The position numbers and the translations under genes were made by a program. A model generated the notes under the pieces. The model had not been told where the DNA came from, did no database searches, and worked only from the letters and a program-made list of their open reading frames with translations. A stretch of DNA of 25,249 nt from CAYQDF01 sp964416175 (GTDB taxonomy: Bacteria > Chloroflexota > Anaerolineae > Anaerolineales > UBA4823): positions 1 through 25,249 of the forward strand of contig CAYQDF010000041.1 of assembly GCA_964416175.1 (NCBI GenBank), read 5' to 3'. Positions 1-8,690 of the stretch are shown one piece after another (position 1 is the first letter of the stretch; each line of letters begins with the position of its first letter).

Positions 1-14
1 CCTCCACGAAGGAT

Positions 15-392
15 TCAAACGGCAATTGATAAACCCCAGCCGCGCCGCGGATCGTGGAGCAGGCTGTCGGTGACAGCTTCAGCCGAAGCTGGATACACAA
101 CCCCTTCCAGGACAGCCAGCACCGTAAAAACCTCTCCCGGGCTGATGTATTTCATCACGACTTGTTTGCCGTCCTCCGTCACCTGGGTTAATTTGAGAGA
201 GCCCTGGAGCAAGAGGTGCAGCCGCTCAGCCGGGTCGCCCTGTAAGAAAAGGTACTCCCCGCGGCTGATTTTCACCTGCTGGGCAGCCTTCAACACACCC
301 TCGAGCTGCGCCGCCTCCAAATCTCGAAACAGGGGGGTATCCTGAAGGAGAGAGACTGCAGATTTTACTGTTATTGGATCAGGGTCCAGCAT
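15..392 (-). CDS. CRP/FNR-type cyclic nucleotide-binding regulator, C-terminally incomplete
   Basis: The 125-residue product matches the N-terminal effector domain of CRP/FNR transcription factors. It contains the beta-roll segments GEYLFLQGDPAERLHLLLQG, KQVVMKYISPGEVF and YPASAEAVTDS. The usual length is about 220-230 residues, so the end of the roll, the dimerisation helix and the HTH domain are missing. The frame closes at position 15, just after the AEAVTDS motif. Another frame covering about positions 1-57 reads on as IRGAAGVYQLPFESFVE, which fits the next part of the family better. A one-base frameshift (real or assembly error) near 45-62 is therefore likely, with the rest lying beyond the left edge. 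The ATG at 390-392 has an AGGGGAG ribosome site 8 nt upstream. The gene is divergent from dnaE. The family assignment is firm, but the ligand and targets cannot be told. Confidence 0.75.
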   Translation of the reverse strand: MLDPDPITVKSAVSLLQDTPLFRDLEAAQLEGVLKAAQQVKISRGEYLFLQGDPAERLHLLLQGSLKLTQVTEDGKQVVMKYISPGEVFTVLAVLEGVVYPASAEAVTDSLLHDPRRGWGLSIAV

Positions 393-409
393 GTGCCACG
401 CTCCCCTGG

Positions 410-415
410 GTTATA
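410..415 (-). promoter_or_regulatory. Possible -10 box for the CRP/FNR-type gene
   Basis: On the minus strand this reads TATAAC, which would start a transcript about 10 nt before the ribosome site of the CRP/FNR-type gene. I see no convincing -35 hexamer, so support comes from position and the -10 match only. Confidence 0.3.
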
Positions 416-472
416 CCATAGATCCCTGGCGAATATTTTAAGTTAAAGCCTGATGAGCCTTCTGCGGGGGCG

Positions 473-481
473 TGCTATAAT
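473..481 (+). promoter_or_regulatory. Extended -10 promoter of dnaE
   Basis: The sequence TGCTATAAT is a perfect extended -10 element. Transcription would begin near 488 and leave a leader of about 85 nt before the dnaE ATG at 573. Its position also argues against translation starting at the in-frame ATG at 453, which lies upstream of this box. The same TGCTATAAT element appears before the mutase gene (10405-10413, minus strand). Confidence 0.5.
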
Positions 482-572
482 CTTCCAGGCGCGGGTAACC
501 GACTTTGCGCTTTTGCCCATATCTGAGTCCTCCACCAATCTTTGCTGTCCTGCCCTTACTGCATCCCGGGTC

Positions 573-3500
573 ATGTCCTTCGTTCACCTACACGTGCATT
601 CGGAATATTCCCTGCTCGATGGGTTCAGCAACATCAAGAAGCTGGTCAAACGCGCGAAAGAGATGAGCATGCCCGCGGTTGCATTGACGGACCACGGGAC
701 AATGTTCGGCGTGATCGAGTTCTACAACGCCGCGACCCAGGTCGGCATCAAGCCTGTCATTGGGATCGAAGCGTATCTGGCAGCGCGGCGGATGACCGAC
801 CGGGATACGCAGCTGGATAAGAAATCCAGCCACCTGCTGCTGCTGGCAGAAAATGAAACGGGCTACCAGAACCTCCTCAAAATAGCCACCGCCGCCCAGC
901 TGGAAGGATTTTATTACTACCCGCGCATCGATCACGAATTCCTCGAACAGCACTCACAGGGACTGATCTGCACCTCGGGGTGCCTGTCAGCGGAGATCCC
1001 ACGTCTGATCCACCAGGAAAATCTGGACGCCGCCCGCCGGCAACTGGATTGGTATTTTGAGGTGTTTGGTCCCGACCGCTATTTCCTCGAGCTGCAAGAA
1101 CATGCGATCCCGGGACTGGATCAGATCAACAAGGCGTTGCTGCAGCTTGGAAAGCGCTACCGCGCAAGCTACATCGCCACCAACGACGTGCACTACATTA
1201 ACCCGGAGGACGCTCGCCTGCAAGATATCCTCCTGGCGATCCAGACCGGCTCGGTGCTCAGCGATCCTAACCGGATGCGCATGAGCGACCAGTCTTTTTA
1301 CCTGCGCAGTCCGCAGGAGATGGCGACCATCTTCTCCGAAGTGCCCGAAGCGGTCGCCAATACGCTCTCCATTGCCGAACGCTGCACTCTGGACCTCGGT
1401 TTTAAGGGCTATCACCTCCCGCAATTCGAAGTGCCGGAGGGTGAAACCCCGCAGTCTTACCTGCGTAAGCTGTGCGAAGCAGGCCTGGAACGCCGCTACG
1501 GGCCGAAGCTGGGAGATCCACGTTACCGCGACCGGCTGGACTACGAGCTGGAAATCATCCACCAGATGGGCTTCGACACTTACTTCTTGATCGTGTGGGA
1601 CCTCTGCCGTTATGCCCAGGAAAAGGGCATCTGTTACAATGCCCGCGGCTCAGCCGCCGGTTCCATCGTGGCGTATACGCTGTCCATCACTCTCGTCGAT
1701 CCGATCGAACATGGGCTGATATTCGAACGCTTTCTAAATCCAGGACGGATCTCCATGCCGGACATCGACCTGGATTTTCGCGACGACCGGCGGTCGGAGA
1801 TGCTGGAGTACACCGCCCGCAAATACGGCGACGACCGGGTGGCACAGATCATCACCTTTGGCACCCTCGGCGCCAGGGCTGCTATCCGCGATGTGGGCCG
1901 GGTGATGGACATCCCGCTTAATGAGGTAGACAGCGCCGCCAAGCTGATCCCTAACATCCCTGGAAAACCTGTCAGTATTGCAGAAGCCCTGGAAGAAGTC
2001 CCTGAGTTCAGACAGATCTACGAATCAGCTGACTATTTCCGCGAGCTGATCGACACTGCCCGGCAAATGGAAGGCGTTGTGCGCAATGCAGGGACCCATG
2101 CCGCCGGAGTCATCATCACCGATAAACCTACCATCGAGTACCTGCCGCTGCATCGGCCGACCGGCAGTTCCGCAGACGACAGCCCGATCAAAACTGTAAC
2201 CCAGTTCGAGATGACTCACATCGAATCGCTTGGGTTGCTGAAAGTGGACTTCCTGGGCCTGGCGACGCTGACCATCATTGCGCGTGCGTGCGAACTGATC
2301 AAGGAACGGCATGGAATCGATCTCACGCTCGAGAACATCCCCACCGATGACCCGGAAACCTACGCCCTGTTGGGGCGGGGCGAGACAGCCGGAGTGTTCC
2401 AGGTCGAAGGGTCGGGGATGCGCCGATATCTCATGCAGATGAAGCCCACAAAACTGGATCACGTCATCGCCATGGTCGCCCTTTTCCGCCCGGGTCCGAT
2501 GGAATTCATCCCCGGGTACATCCGCCGCATGCACGGTGACGAAAAGGTCGAATACCGCCACCCAACTCTAGAATCGATTTTCAAGGAGACTTACGGCTAT
2601 CCGGTGTACCAGGAGCAACTGATGTTTGCCGTGATGAACCTGGCGGGATACAGCGCGCCGGAGGCCGACGATCTGCGGAAAGCAGTGGCGAAGAAACAAA
2701 AAGAGAAACTGCTCAAACACCGGGAAAAGTTCGTCACTGGCGCGATCCAGCACGGCATCCCCCCAGACACTGCCAGCGCCATCTTTGACGAGTGGGAGGA
2801 ATTTGCGCGCTATGGATTCAACAAAGCCCACGCTGCGGATTATGGCGTACTTGCCGTTCAGACCGCATACCTGAAAACCCACTTTCCCGTTGAATATATG
2901 ACGGCCCTGCTGACCGTCAATCAGAATGCAACCGACAAAGTCGCCCTGTATGCAGCTGACTGCCGCCGAATGGGGATCGAAGTCGCCCCTCCGGATGTGA
3001 ACATCAGCGGGTGGGACTTCACCATTGAAGATCGCCCGGATGGAAAAGCCACGATTCGCTTCGGTCTGGGTGCGGTGAAAAATGTGGGGCATGGGCCGGT
3101 CGACGAAATCCTGCGCGGGAGGGAGACAGGTGGGCCATTTAAGAACATCAACGACTTCACTCACCGGGTCGATCTGCGCCAGGTTGGCAAGCGCGCCCTG
3201 GAATGCCTGGTCAGGGTCGGGGCACTGGACGCCCTGGGACCCCGCCCGGCTTTGCTGAGCTCGCTGGACCGCCTGATATCGGCCAGCTCCGCTCATTTCC
3301 GGGCTGTTGAGGTGGGGCAGATGTCCTTTTTTGGCGCTCAATCTGACTTCCAGGAGATGATCAATCTGCCAAAGACGGTAAGCGAGGTTTCCCGGCGCGA
3401 GCAGCTCAACTGGGAGCGAGAGCTGATCGGCCTCTACGTATCTGACCATCCCCTGAACCCGGTGATGGGCGAGCTGGCGGACAAGATCACACACTACTCG

Positions 3501-4568
3501 GGGCAGCTGGCAGAAGCGAACCCGAAGGAAAAAGTCCGCGTGGCAGGTTTCATCACCCGCTACCGCACGCACCAGACCAAGACCGGGAAAACAATGGCGT
3601 TTGCAACCCTGGAAGACTTACAGGGGGAGATCGAGCTGGTGATTTTCCCGCGTACTTGGGCGCAGATATCGGCCCAGATCCAGACCGATGCGGTTGTTCT
3701 CGTTGAAGGACGGGTCGATCCCCAAAGCAGCGAAGCAAAATTGCTGGTAGATTCAATCACTACCGATTTGAAGTTGGCCGCTCCCGTCACCTCGCTGCCG
3801 TTGCCGGAGGTCCTTCCCCTGCCACCAGAGATCGAGACCGCAGCCGGATCACTCTATTCGGACGCTGAAGAAGGGGAAACACAGGCTTCCGATCCACACG
3901 AGATTCTGGAACTGGAACCATCCACAGACTCCCATTCGACCGGCGAGGTCCACGAGCAGCTGGCTGATGACGCGTTTTACACCCTCTCGCAAGCAGGTGA
4001 GATGGATCTGGAGATCGATTCAGGAGAAGAGCTTCCTCCACAGCCGGAAAGTTTCCCCCCAGACTGGGAAATGGCTAACGCCTTCATGGCAGCCGTCACC
4101 GACCCCGAAGGAGCGATCAAACTGGCTGAAGAATCTGCACAGAGCGGGTCAGATAGCTCCACCAAGCTGGGCATACCTGAGACCTATCCGCAACCGGCCT
4201 CCCAGGCTAAGACGGTCTTTTCCAAAAACGATGCGGAGGAGCTCCAACCAGAGGTGGTGCAGGGTTTACCTCCTTACATCCTCCCCCCATCGCAGACCAT
4301 GGACAGTCAGGAGGTGCATATGATCACGATCATCTTGCGCCCAACCCGGGACACCGTCCGTGATAACCTGCGCATCCGACAGATCTACGGCACCCTGATC
4401 GCCTTCCCGGGACAAGATCGCTTCGCTTTCCATGTTTTCGAGCGGGGTCGGGGGTATCTGATTGAGTTCCCCAATTTCACCACCCGGATGTGCCCGGAGC
4501 TTCTCAGCCGGTTAAAATCTTTCATTCCCGAAGACCAGATCCACATCGAGCCCCTCACATTCCAGTAG
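573..4568 (+). CDS. dnaE: DNA polymerase III subunit alpha
   Basis: This is the replicative polymerase subunit that synthesises DNA on primed templates. The 1331-residue protein begins with a PHP domain (HLHVHSEYS at residues 5-13, TDHG at 39-42). The polymerase core carries the catalytic motif PDIDLDF with Asp397 and Asp399, and GFNKAHAADYG at 748-758. An OB-fold segment follows at about residues 986-1060. After it comes an unusual stretch (about 1065-1247) rich in Glu, Asp, Ser and Pro, then a compact C-terminal domain (about 1248-1331). Residue 1331 is well beyond the roughly 1160 of the E. coli enzyme, mostly because of that linker. I chose ATG 573 because the family starts at MSFVHLHVHSEY and because a promoter lies between 453 and 573. 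There is no clear ribosome site before this ATG. The proofreading activity in such enzymes is either in PHP or separate, and the sequence alone does not decide it. Confidence 0.97.
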   Translation: MSFVHLHVHSEYSLLDGFSNIKKLVKRAKEMSMPAVALTDHGTMFGVIEFYNAATQVGIKPVIGIEAYLAARRMTDRDTQLDKKSSHLLLLAENETGYQNLLKIATAAQLEGFYYYPRIDHEFLEQHSQGLICTSGCLSAEIPRLIHQENLDAARRQLDWYFEVFGPDRYFLELQEHAIPGLDQINKALLQLGKRYRASYIATNDVHYINPEDARLQDILLAIQTGSVLSDPNRMRMSDQSFYLRSPQEMATIFSEVPEAVANTLSIAERCTLDLGFKGYHLPQFEVPEGETPQSYLRKLCEAGLERRYGPKLGDPRYRDRLDYELEIIHQMGFDTYFLIVWDLCRYAQEKGICYNARGSAAGSIVAYTLSITLVDPIEHGLIFERFLNPGRISMPDIDLDFRDDRRSEMLEYTARKYGDDRVAQIITFGTLGARAAIRDVGRVMDIPLNEVDSAAKLIPNIPGKPVSIAEALEEVPEFRQIYESADYFRELIDTARQMEGVVRNAGTHAAGVIITDKPTIEYLPLHRPTGSSADDSPIKTVTQFEMTHIESLGLLKVDFLGLATLTIIARACELIKERHGIDLTLENIPTDDPETYALLGRGETAGVFQVEGSGMRRYLMQMKPTKLDHVIAMVALFRPGPMEFIPGYIRRMHGDEKVEYRHPTLESIFKETYGYPVYQEQLMFAVMNLAGYSAPEADDLRKAVAKKQKEKLLKHREKFVTGAIQHGIPPDTASAIFDEWEEFARYGFNKAHAADYGVLAVQTAYLKTHFPVEYMTALLTVNQNATDKVALYAADCRRMGIEVAPPDVNISGWDFTIEDRPDGKATIRFGLGAVKNVGHGPVDEILRGRETGGPFKNINDFTHRVDLRQVGKRALECLVRVGALDALGPRPALLSSLDRLISASSAHFRAVEVGQMSFFGAQSDFQEMINLPKTVSEVSRREQLNWERELIGLYVSDHPLNPVMGELADKITHYSGQLAEANPKEKVRVAGFITRYRTHQTKTGKTMAFATLEDLQGEIELVIFPRTWAQISAQIQTDAVVLVEGRVDPQSSEAKLLVDSITTDLKLAAPVTSLPLPEVLPLPPEIETAAGSLYSDAEEGETQASDPHEILELEPSTDSHSTGEVHEQLADDAFYTLSQAGEMDLEIDSGEELPPQPESFPPDWEMANAFMAAVTDPEGAIKLAEESAQSGSDSSTKLGIPETYPQPASQAKTVFSKNDAEELQPEVVQGLPPYILPPSQTMDSQEVHMITIILRPTRDTVRDNLRIRQIYGTLIAFPGQDRFAFHVFERGRGYLIEFPNFTTRMCPELLSRLKSFIPEDQIHIEPLTFQ

Positions 4569-4641
4569 GTAACTCGCTATATAGGGGTGGTTCTGTTAAA
4601 ACTTGCGACGACCGCGTATTTCTGAAAGGGGCCATAAAACA

Positions 4642-7384
4642 TTGACTTACATCATCAGAATTGTATTGAATTTGGACGCGGTACTGCAAAGGATCCCGCC
4701 GGTGACCATTTCTCCCGCGGGAGTCTTTTCCACTGCGATACTCATTGTCCTGGTTATCAGTCCCAGTTACGCCATGGCTCAAGAATCGCTTGCGGCGAAC
4801 CCGCTCGCCGAATCATGGGTCCTGGAAAAAGTCGCCAACGGGGAGGTCGCTGATCTGGCTGAGGCTTTCACAGAAACCTCCGATAGAGTGATCGGCGTGG
4901 AATTCCTGGAAAACCTGGTCACTGGTGTGATCACGGAAGTCCCCCGGGAGGGAATCAGGATCCGGAACGCCATCATCGTCGAACCGGTCCTGTTTGAAAA
5001 TATCGACATCCCCTATGAATTACACCTGGAATCCTGTGAATTCCAGGCTCCCGTTTATTTTTCTAGAAGCCGCGCCGCCGAAGACCTGGTATTTTCCGGC
5101 AGCCGCTTTTCGATGCCGGTTGATTTTACACAGGCGAGGATCGATGGTTCACTTTGGATTGATAACGCGACCTTCGAAGACATGGCGAGGTTCTACCTCA
5201 CCGAAGTCGGGATCGATTTTTACGCTTTCTCCACCCGCTTCAGCCATCCAGACGGCCCAGCCATGTTCAACAGCCTGATCGTCGATCAAAATGGTTTTTT
5301 CAATACTTCTACCTTTTCAGGTGCCGTGGATTTCGGCGCTGCGCAAATCAATGGAAACCTGGAACTGGCAAACAGCCAGTTTACCAATGCGGATCAATCC
5401 GTCTCCTTCAACAGCATGGCGGTTGGCAGGCACGTGTTCTTAAGAGGCGCTGCCCTCGCGGGGGGTGTGAACTTTGGGGCGGCAGAGATCGACGGCACCC
5501 TGGACATGGATGAAACCCATTTTACAAACCGCGATCAAATCGCCTCCTTCAACAGCATTGCAGTTGGCGGGCACGCTTTTGTCAGGAACTCGGAATTCTC
5601 AGGCGGGGTGGATTTCATTGCAGCGCAGATCGAAGGCAACCTGGAGTTAACCGGCGCCCGGTTCACTAATCCGGCCAGGATCGCCGACTTCAACAGCGCC
5701 CACANNNNNNNNNNNNNNNNNNNNNNNNNNNNNNNNNNNNNNNNNNNNNNNNNNNNNNNNNNNNNNNNNNNNNNNNNNNNNNNNNNNNNNNNNNNNNNNN
5801 NNNNACCTCCAGCTGAGCGGAGCTGCCTTCAACAACCCGGACCAGATCGCCTCGTTCAACAGCATCACTGTCGGAGGTCCTATCCTCATGAATCGGGCTG
5901 TATTCTCAGGCGGGGTGGATTTCATTGCAGCGCAGATCGAAGGCAACCTGGAGTTGACCGGCGCCCGGTTCACTAATCCGGCCAGGATCGCCGACTTCAA
6001 CAGCGCCCACATCGGCAGGATCCTCAACCTGAAGGAAGCAGTCTTCGAGGGGGGCGCCGACTTCACGCTGGTGAACGCCGGCATCCAGATCTGGGCGGAT
6101 GAGGCGCAGTTCACCAACCCGGACCAGATCATCTCCTTCAACAGCATCACGATTGGAGGACTCGCCCTCTTCGACCGGACTACCTTCTCCGGCGGCGTCG
6201 ATTTCGGCGCAGCCCGCATCGCCAGCAACCTCCAGCTGAGCGGAGCTGCCTTCAACAACCCGGACCAGATCGCCTCGTTCAATAGCATCACTGTCGGAGG
6301 ACATACTTTTTTAAGTCAGGCTGTTATCGCAGGTGGAGTGAATTTTTCCTCCGCAAGCGTTGCGGGAGCCTTCGAGTTGACCGGAGCCAGATTCAACAAC
6401 ACTGACCCCGATGTGATCGCCAATTTCAGCAATTTGGAGGTCGGTGGGAACGCTCTGTTCCAGGACGTCCTGATTGCCGGGCCTCTGGACCTGAGTGGAA
6501 GCAGCGCTCTTGACATGAATGTTACGGGGACCAGCGAGGCCTCTACTTTAACGCCCTCTCTGGACTTTTCCAGAGCCAACGTGATCCGCAATTTCGAGTT
6601 GGGAAACCTGCAACTCAACGCGTTGAATGCCTCATCGATGCACGTCGGCGGCACCGCCACTATCCGGCGAGTTACAGTCAAGTCCTCCCTGATCCTTGAA
6701 GACGCGAACTTCGTGAACCTCAACCTGGAGGGGATCTCGCTGCCGAATAACCCATCCTCCCTGACGTATGACGGGATGGAGTACAGAAAGATTAAAACAG
6801 CTGCAACGAACAACGAAGAGACGCTGGCTTACCTGCTGAATCTCGCTAATCAATCCACCTACAGCGCCCAGGTCTATGGGAGATTAGAGCAGTACTTCGC
6901 CGAACAGGCGTTGTTGGATTATGCAGACCAGGTCTATATCAACCAACGCCAGCGCCTGCGGAGAGAGTCGGACAACCTGTTCAAAAAAGGGTGGGACCTC
7001 TTCCTTGAATACACCGTCGGGTATGGACGCCGCCCGGAGCTGGCATTCATTTGGAGCGCCGCCTTCGTCTTGTTCGGTTTTTTTATCTTTCGCAAAGAGC
7101 GTGGGATGGATCTTGTCGAGGCCCCGGGTATTAGACAAATAAATCTCTTTTCGACCGTCGCACGGAGGAGGAATCTCACGCCAAAGCTGGGCGATAAAGA
7201 GTACTACAGTCCATTGTGGTACAGCCTGGATCTATTTTTGCCATTCGTTGATTTAAAGATGGCAGAGAAGTGGACGCCAAAACCCGGACGTAGATTTGCC
7301 CGGCATTACATGCGGTTCCAGACGATAGCAGGCTGGATCCTGATCCCGATCGCCATTCTGTCCATCACCGGGATCGTGAAATAA
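4642..7384 (+). CDS. Secreted/membrane protein of 47-residue pentapeptide-like repeats with C-terminal membrane domain (spans assembly gap)
   Basis: The N-terminus has a hydrophobic signal-like segment (nt 4729-4776, ending SPSYAMA-Q). A long array of 47-residue repeats follows, with the pattern GGVDFxAAxIxGNLxL, then FxNPDQIASFNS, then VGG. This resembles pentapeptide-type right-handed beta-helix proteins. After the array (about nt 6810 on) comes a helical domain, then a transmembrane helix (nt 7043-7090), a WYSLDLFLPFVDL segment and a last transmembrane helix (nt 7321-7380). This C-terminal module is seen in pentapeptide-repeat membrane proteins, and its function is unknown to me. The reading frame differs on the two sides of the N run, as expected for a placeholder gap, so I treat the two parts (to 5704, from 5805) as one gene. 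The start is uncertain. TTG 4642 follows GAAAGGGG. GTG 4702 has AAAGGA 8 nt upstream and a short signal peptide. TTG 4603 is the longest frame. Confidence 0.75.
5597..6300 (+). repeat. Near-identical tandem duplication, 423-bp period (three 141-bp units)
   Basis: Sequence 5597-5704 matches 5906-6011 with a single visible difference (TTA versus TTG codon). Sequence 5805-5877 matches 6228-6300 with one difference. The right-hand pair is offset by exactly 423 bp. The left-hand pair is offset by 307 bp because of the 100-N placeholder, and becomes 423 bp if the gap is really 216 bp. The period of 423 is three times 141, the length of one 47-residue protein repeat, so three repeat units were duplicated recently as a block. 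Confidence 0.85.
5705..5804. other. Assembly gap (exactly 100 N)
   Basis: A run of exactly 100 Ns is the usual placeholder for a gap of unknown size. It interrupts the repeat-protein gene, and both flanks are near-identical to sequence found again at 5906-6011 and 6228-6300. This explains why the assembler stopped here. If the missing piece equals the matching part of the second copy (6012-6227, 216 bp), the two halves of the gene come into one reading frame. Confidence 0.95.
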
Positions 7385-7438
7385 AATTGATTCAGGAGTA
7401 GTGGTCCTTCGCTCCAGTCACAAGGGAGGTCGGGTAAC

Positions 7439-8641
7439 TCAATCGCTGGTCAAAATAAACAGCGGCTTCATTTCGAAGCTCTTGTACAGCGGGCGCAGCC
7501 GATTCGTATCGTAGTGTTTCTCGACATTAACATTTTTCTTGGAGCTGGTCACCACTTCGATGGGCACGTTGTCGTAGCGCCCGTTCTTGAGCACCACCAG
7601 CCGCCCGTGGATGCCACCGAGGATCAGGTCGAGCGCCAGGTTGCCGTATGCCATGGGCACGATTGAATCGATCGCATCTGGATCGCCTCCGCGCACCATA
7701 TATCCCAACCGTTGATTGATGATATTGATCGGCACCCCATTATTGCACTGTGCTGAACGTTCTTTGATCTCAGCGGAGACCAGATCCCCGATGCCGCCCA
7801 GTTTCTTGTGTCCATAGGCATCGGTTGTCTCGTCGGCGAAGACCATCTCCCCGCCGGTGAACATGGCGCCTTCGGAAACGATCACCACCGCGTACTTGCT
7901 GGGGTTCTTGTTGCGATCGTACACCAACAGCTCGGTCAGCCGGTCGATGTCAAACTTGTACTCGGGGATCACACAGCGGTTGGCTGCCCCCGCCATCGTC
8001 GGCAGCATGGCTGTGAAGCCGGCGTAGCGCCCGAAAACCTCCAGCACCATGATGCGCTCGTGAGACCCGGCGATGGTCCGCAGGCTGTTGGCGATGTTGA
8101 TTGTACGAGTCACGCAGGTGCTGAACCCGATGCAATAATCGGTGCCTGGCACGTCGTTGTCCATCGTCTTCGGGATGGCGATCAGCTTGACGCCTTCCTG
8201 GTAAAGGCGGACTGCGTAGCTCAACGTGTCATCTCCACCGATCGGGATCAGATATTCGATCCCCAGGAAGTCCAGGTTCTTGAGGACTTCTTCGGTCAAA
8301 TCGTTCAGCTCTTCTTTGTAATCATCCCGGAGGTGTTCTGGAACTTCCGTTCTTTTGATATGGCTGGGGCGGGTCCGCGAGGTGTGCAGAAATGTACCGC
8401 CGGTCCGCCCGGCACGGTTGACGATCTCCTCAGTCAGGATCTGGTAGTTCTGGCTGTTATCCACCTGCGGCTCGCGGACGATGTTCACGAGGCCAGCCCA
8501 GCCGCGCCGGATCCCGATCACCTGGTAGCCTTCCCGCAAGGCGCGGATGGTCACCGCGCGGATCGCCGGGTTCAATCCGGGGACGTCGCCTCCGCCGGTG
8601 AGGATGCCGATCACACCACTATTTTTCTTTATATAGACCAT
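7439..8641 (-). CDS. 6-phosphofructokinase, residues of the PPi-dependent type
   Basis: This cytoplasmic glycolytic enzyme phosphorylates fructose 6-phosphate. The 400-residue protein has GGGDVPGLNP (16-25), IGGDDT (134-139), PKTMDND (157-163, catalytic Asp161) and VFGRYAGF (202-209), all diagnostic of the PfkA superfamily. Two positions decide the phosphate donor. Asp138 follows Asp137 where ATP enzymes have Gly (GGDGS). Lys158 stands where ATP enzymes have Gly (PGTIDND). Asp plus Lys is the known signature of pyrophosphate-dependent PFKs, so a reversible PPi enzyme is predicted. The ATG at 8639-8641 has GAGG 6 nt upstream. A TTG further upstream extends the frame by 15 codons but has no support. 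The gene follows the mutase gene by 49 bp on the same strand, so co-transcription is possible. It ends 55 bp from the convergent repeat-protein gene. Confidence 0.92.
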   Translation of the reverse strand: MVYIKKNSGVIGILTGGGDVPGLNPAIRAVTIRALREGYQVIGIRRGWAGLVNIVREPQVDNSQNYQILTEEIVNRAGRTGGTFLHTSRTRPSHIKRTEVPEHLRDDYKEELNDLTEEVLKNLDFLGIEYLIPIGGDDTLSYAVRLYQEGVKLIAIPKTMDNDVPGTDYCIGFSTCVTRTINIANSLRTIAGSHERIMVLEVFGRYAGFTAMLPTMAGAANRCVIPEYKFDIDRLTELLVYDRNKNPSKYAVVIVSEGAMFTGGEMVFADETTDAYGHKKLGGIGDLVSAEIKERSAQCNNGVPINIINQRLGYMVRGGDPDAIDSIVPMAYGNLALDLILGGIHGRLVVLKNGRYDNVPIEVVTSSKKNVNVEKHYDTNRLRPLYKSFEMKPLFILTSD

Positions 8642-8690
8642 ATACAACCTCGATTTTTCGGGTTTCGGGGAATATTTTACTCCCAATGAT

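Noticed and set aside
453..572. Longer start for dnaE at ATG 453
   Set aside because: The extra 40 residues do not look like the family, and a strong extended -10 box lies inside this stretch.
5888..7384. Separate gene starting at ATG 5888
   Set aside because: The ATG is in the middle of a repeat unit. The frame change is explained by the placeholder gap, so this is the second half of the gene that starts near 4642.
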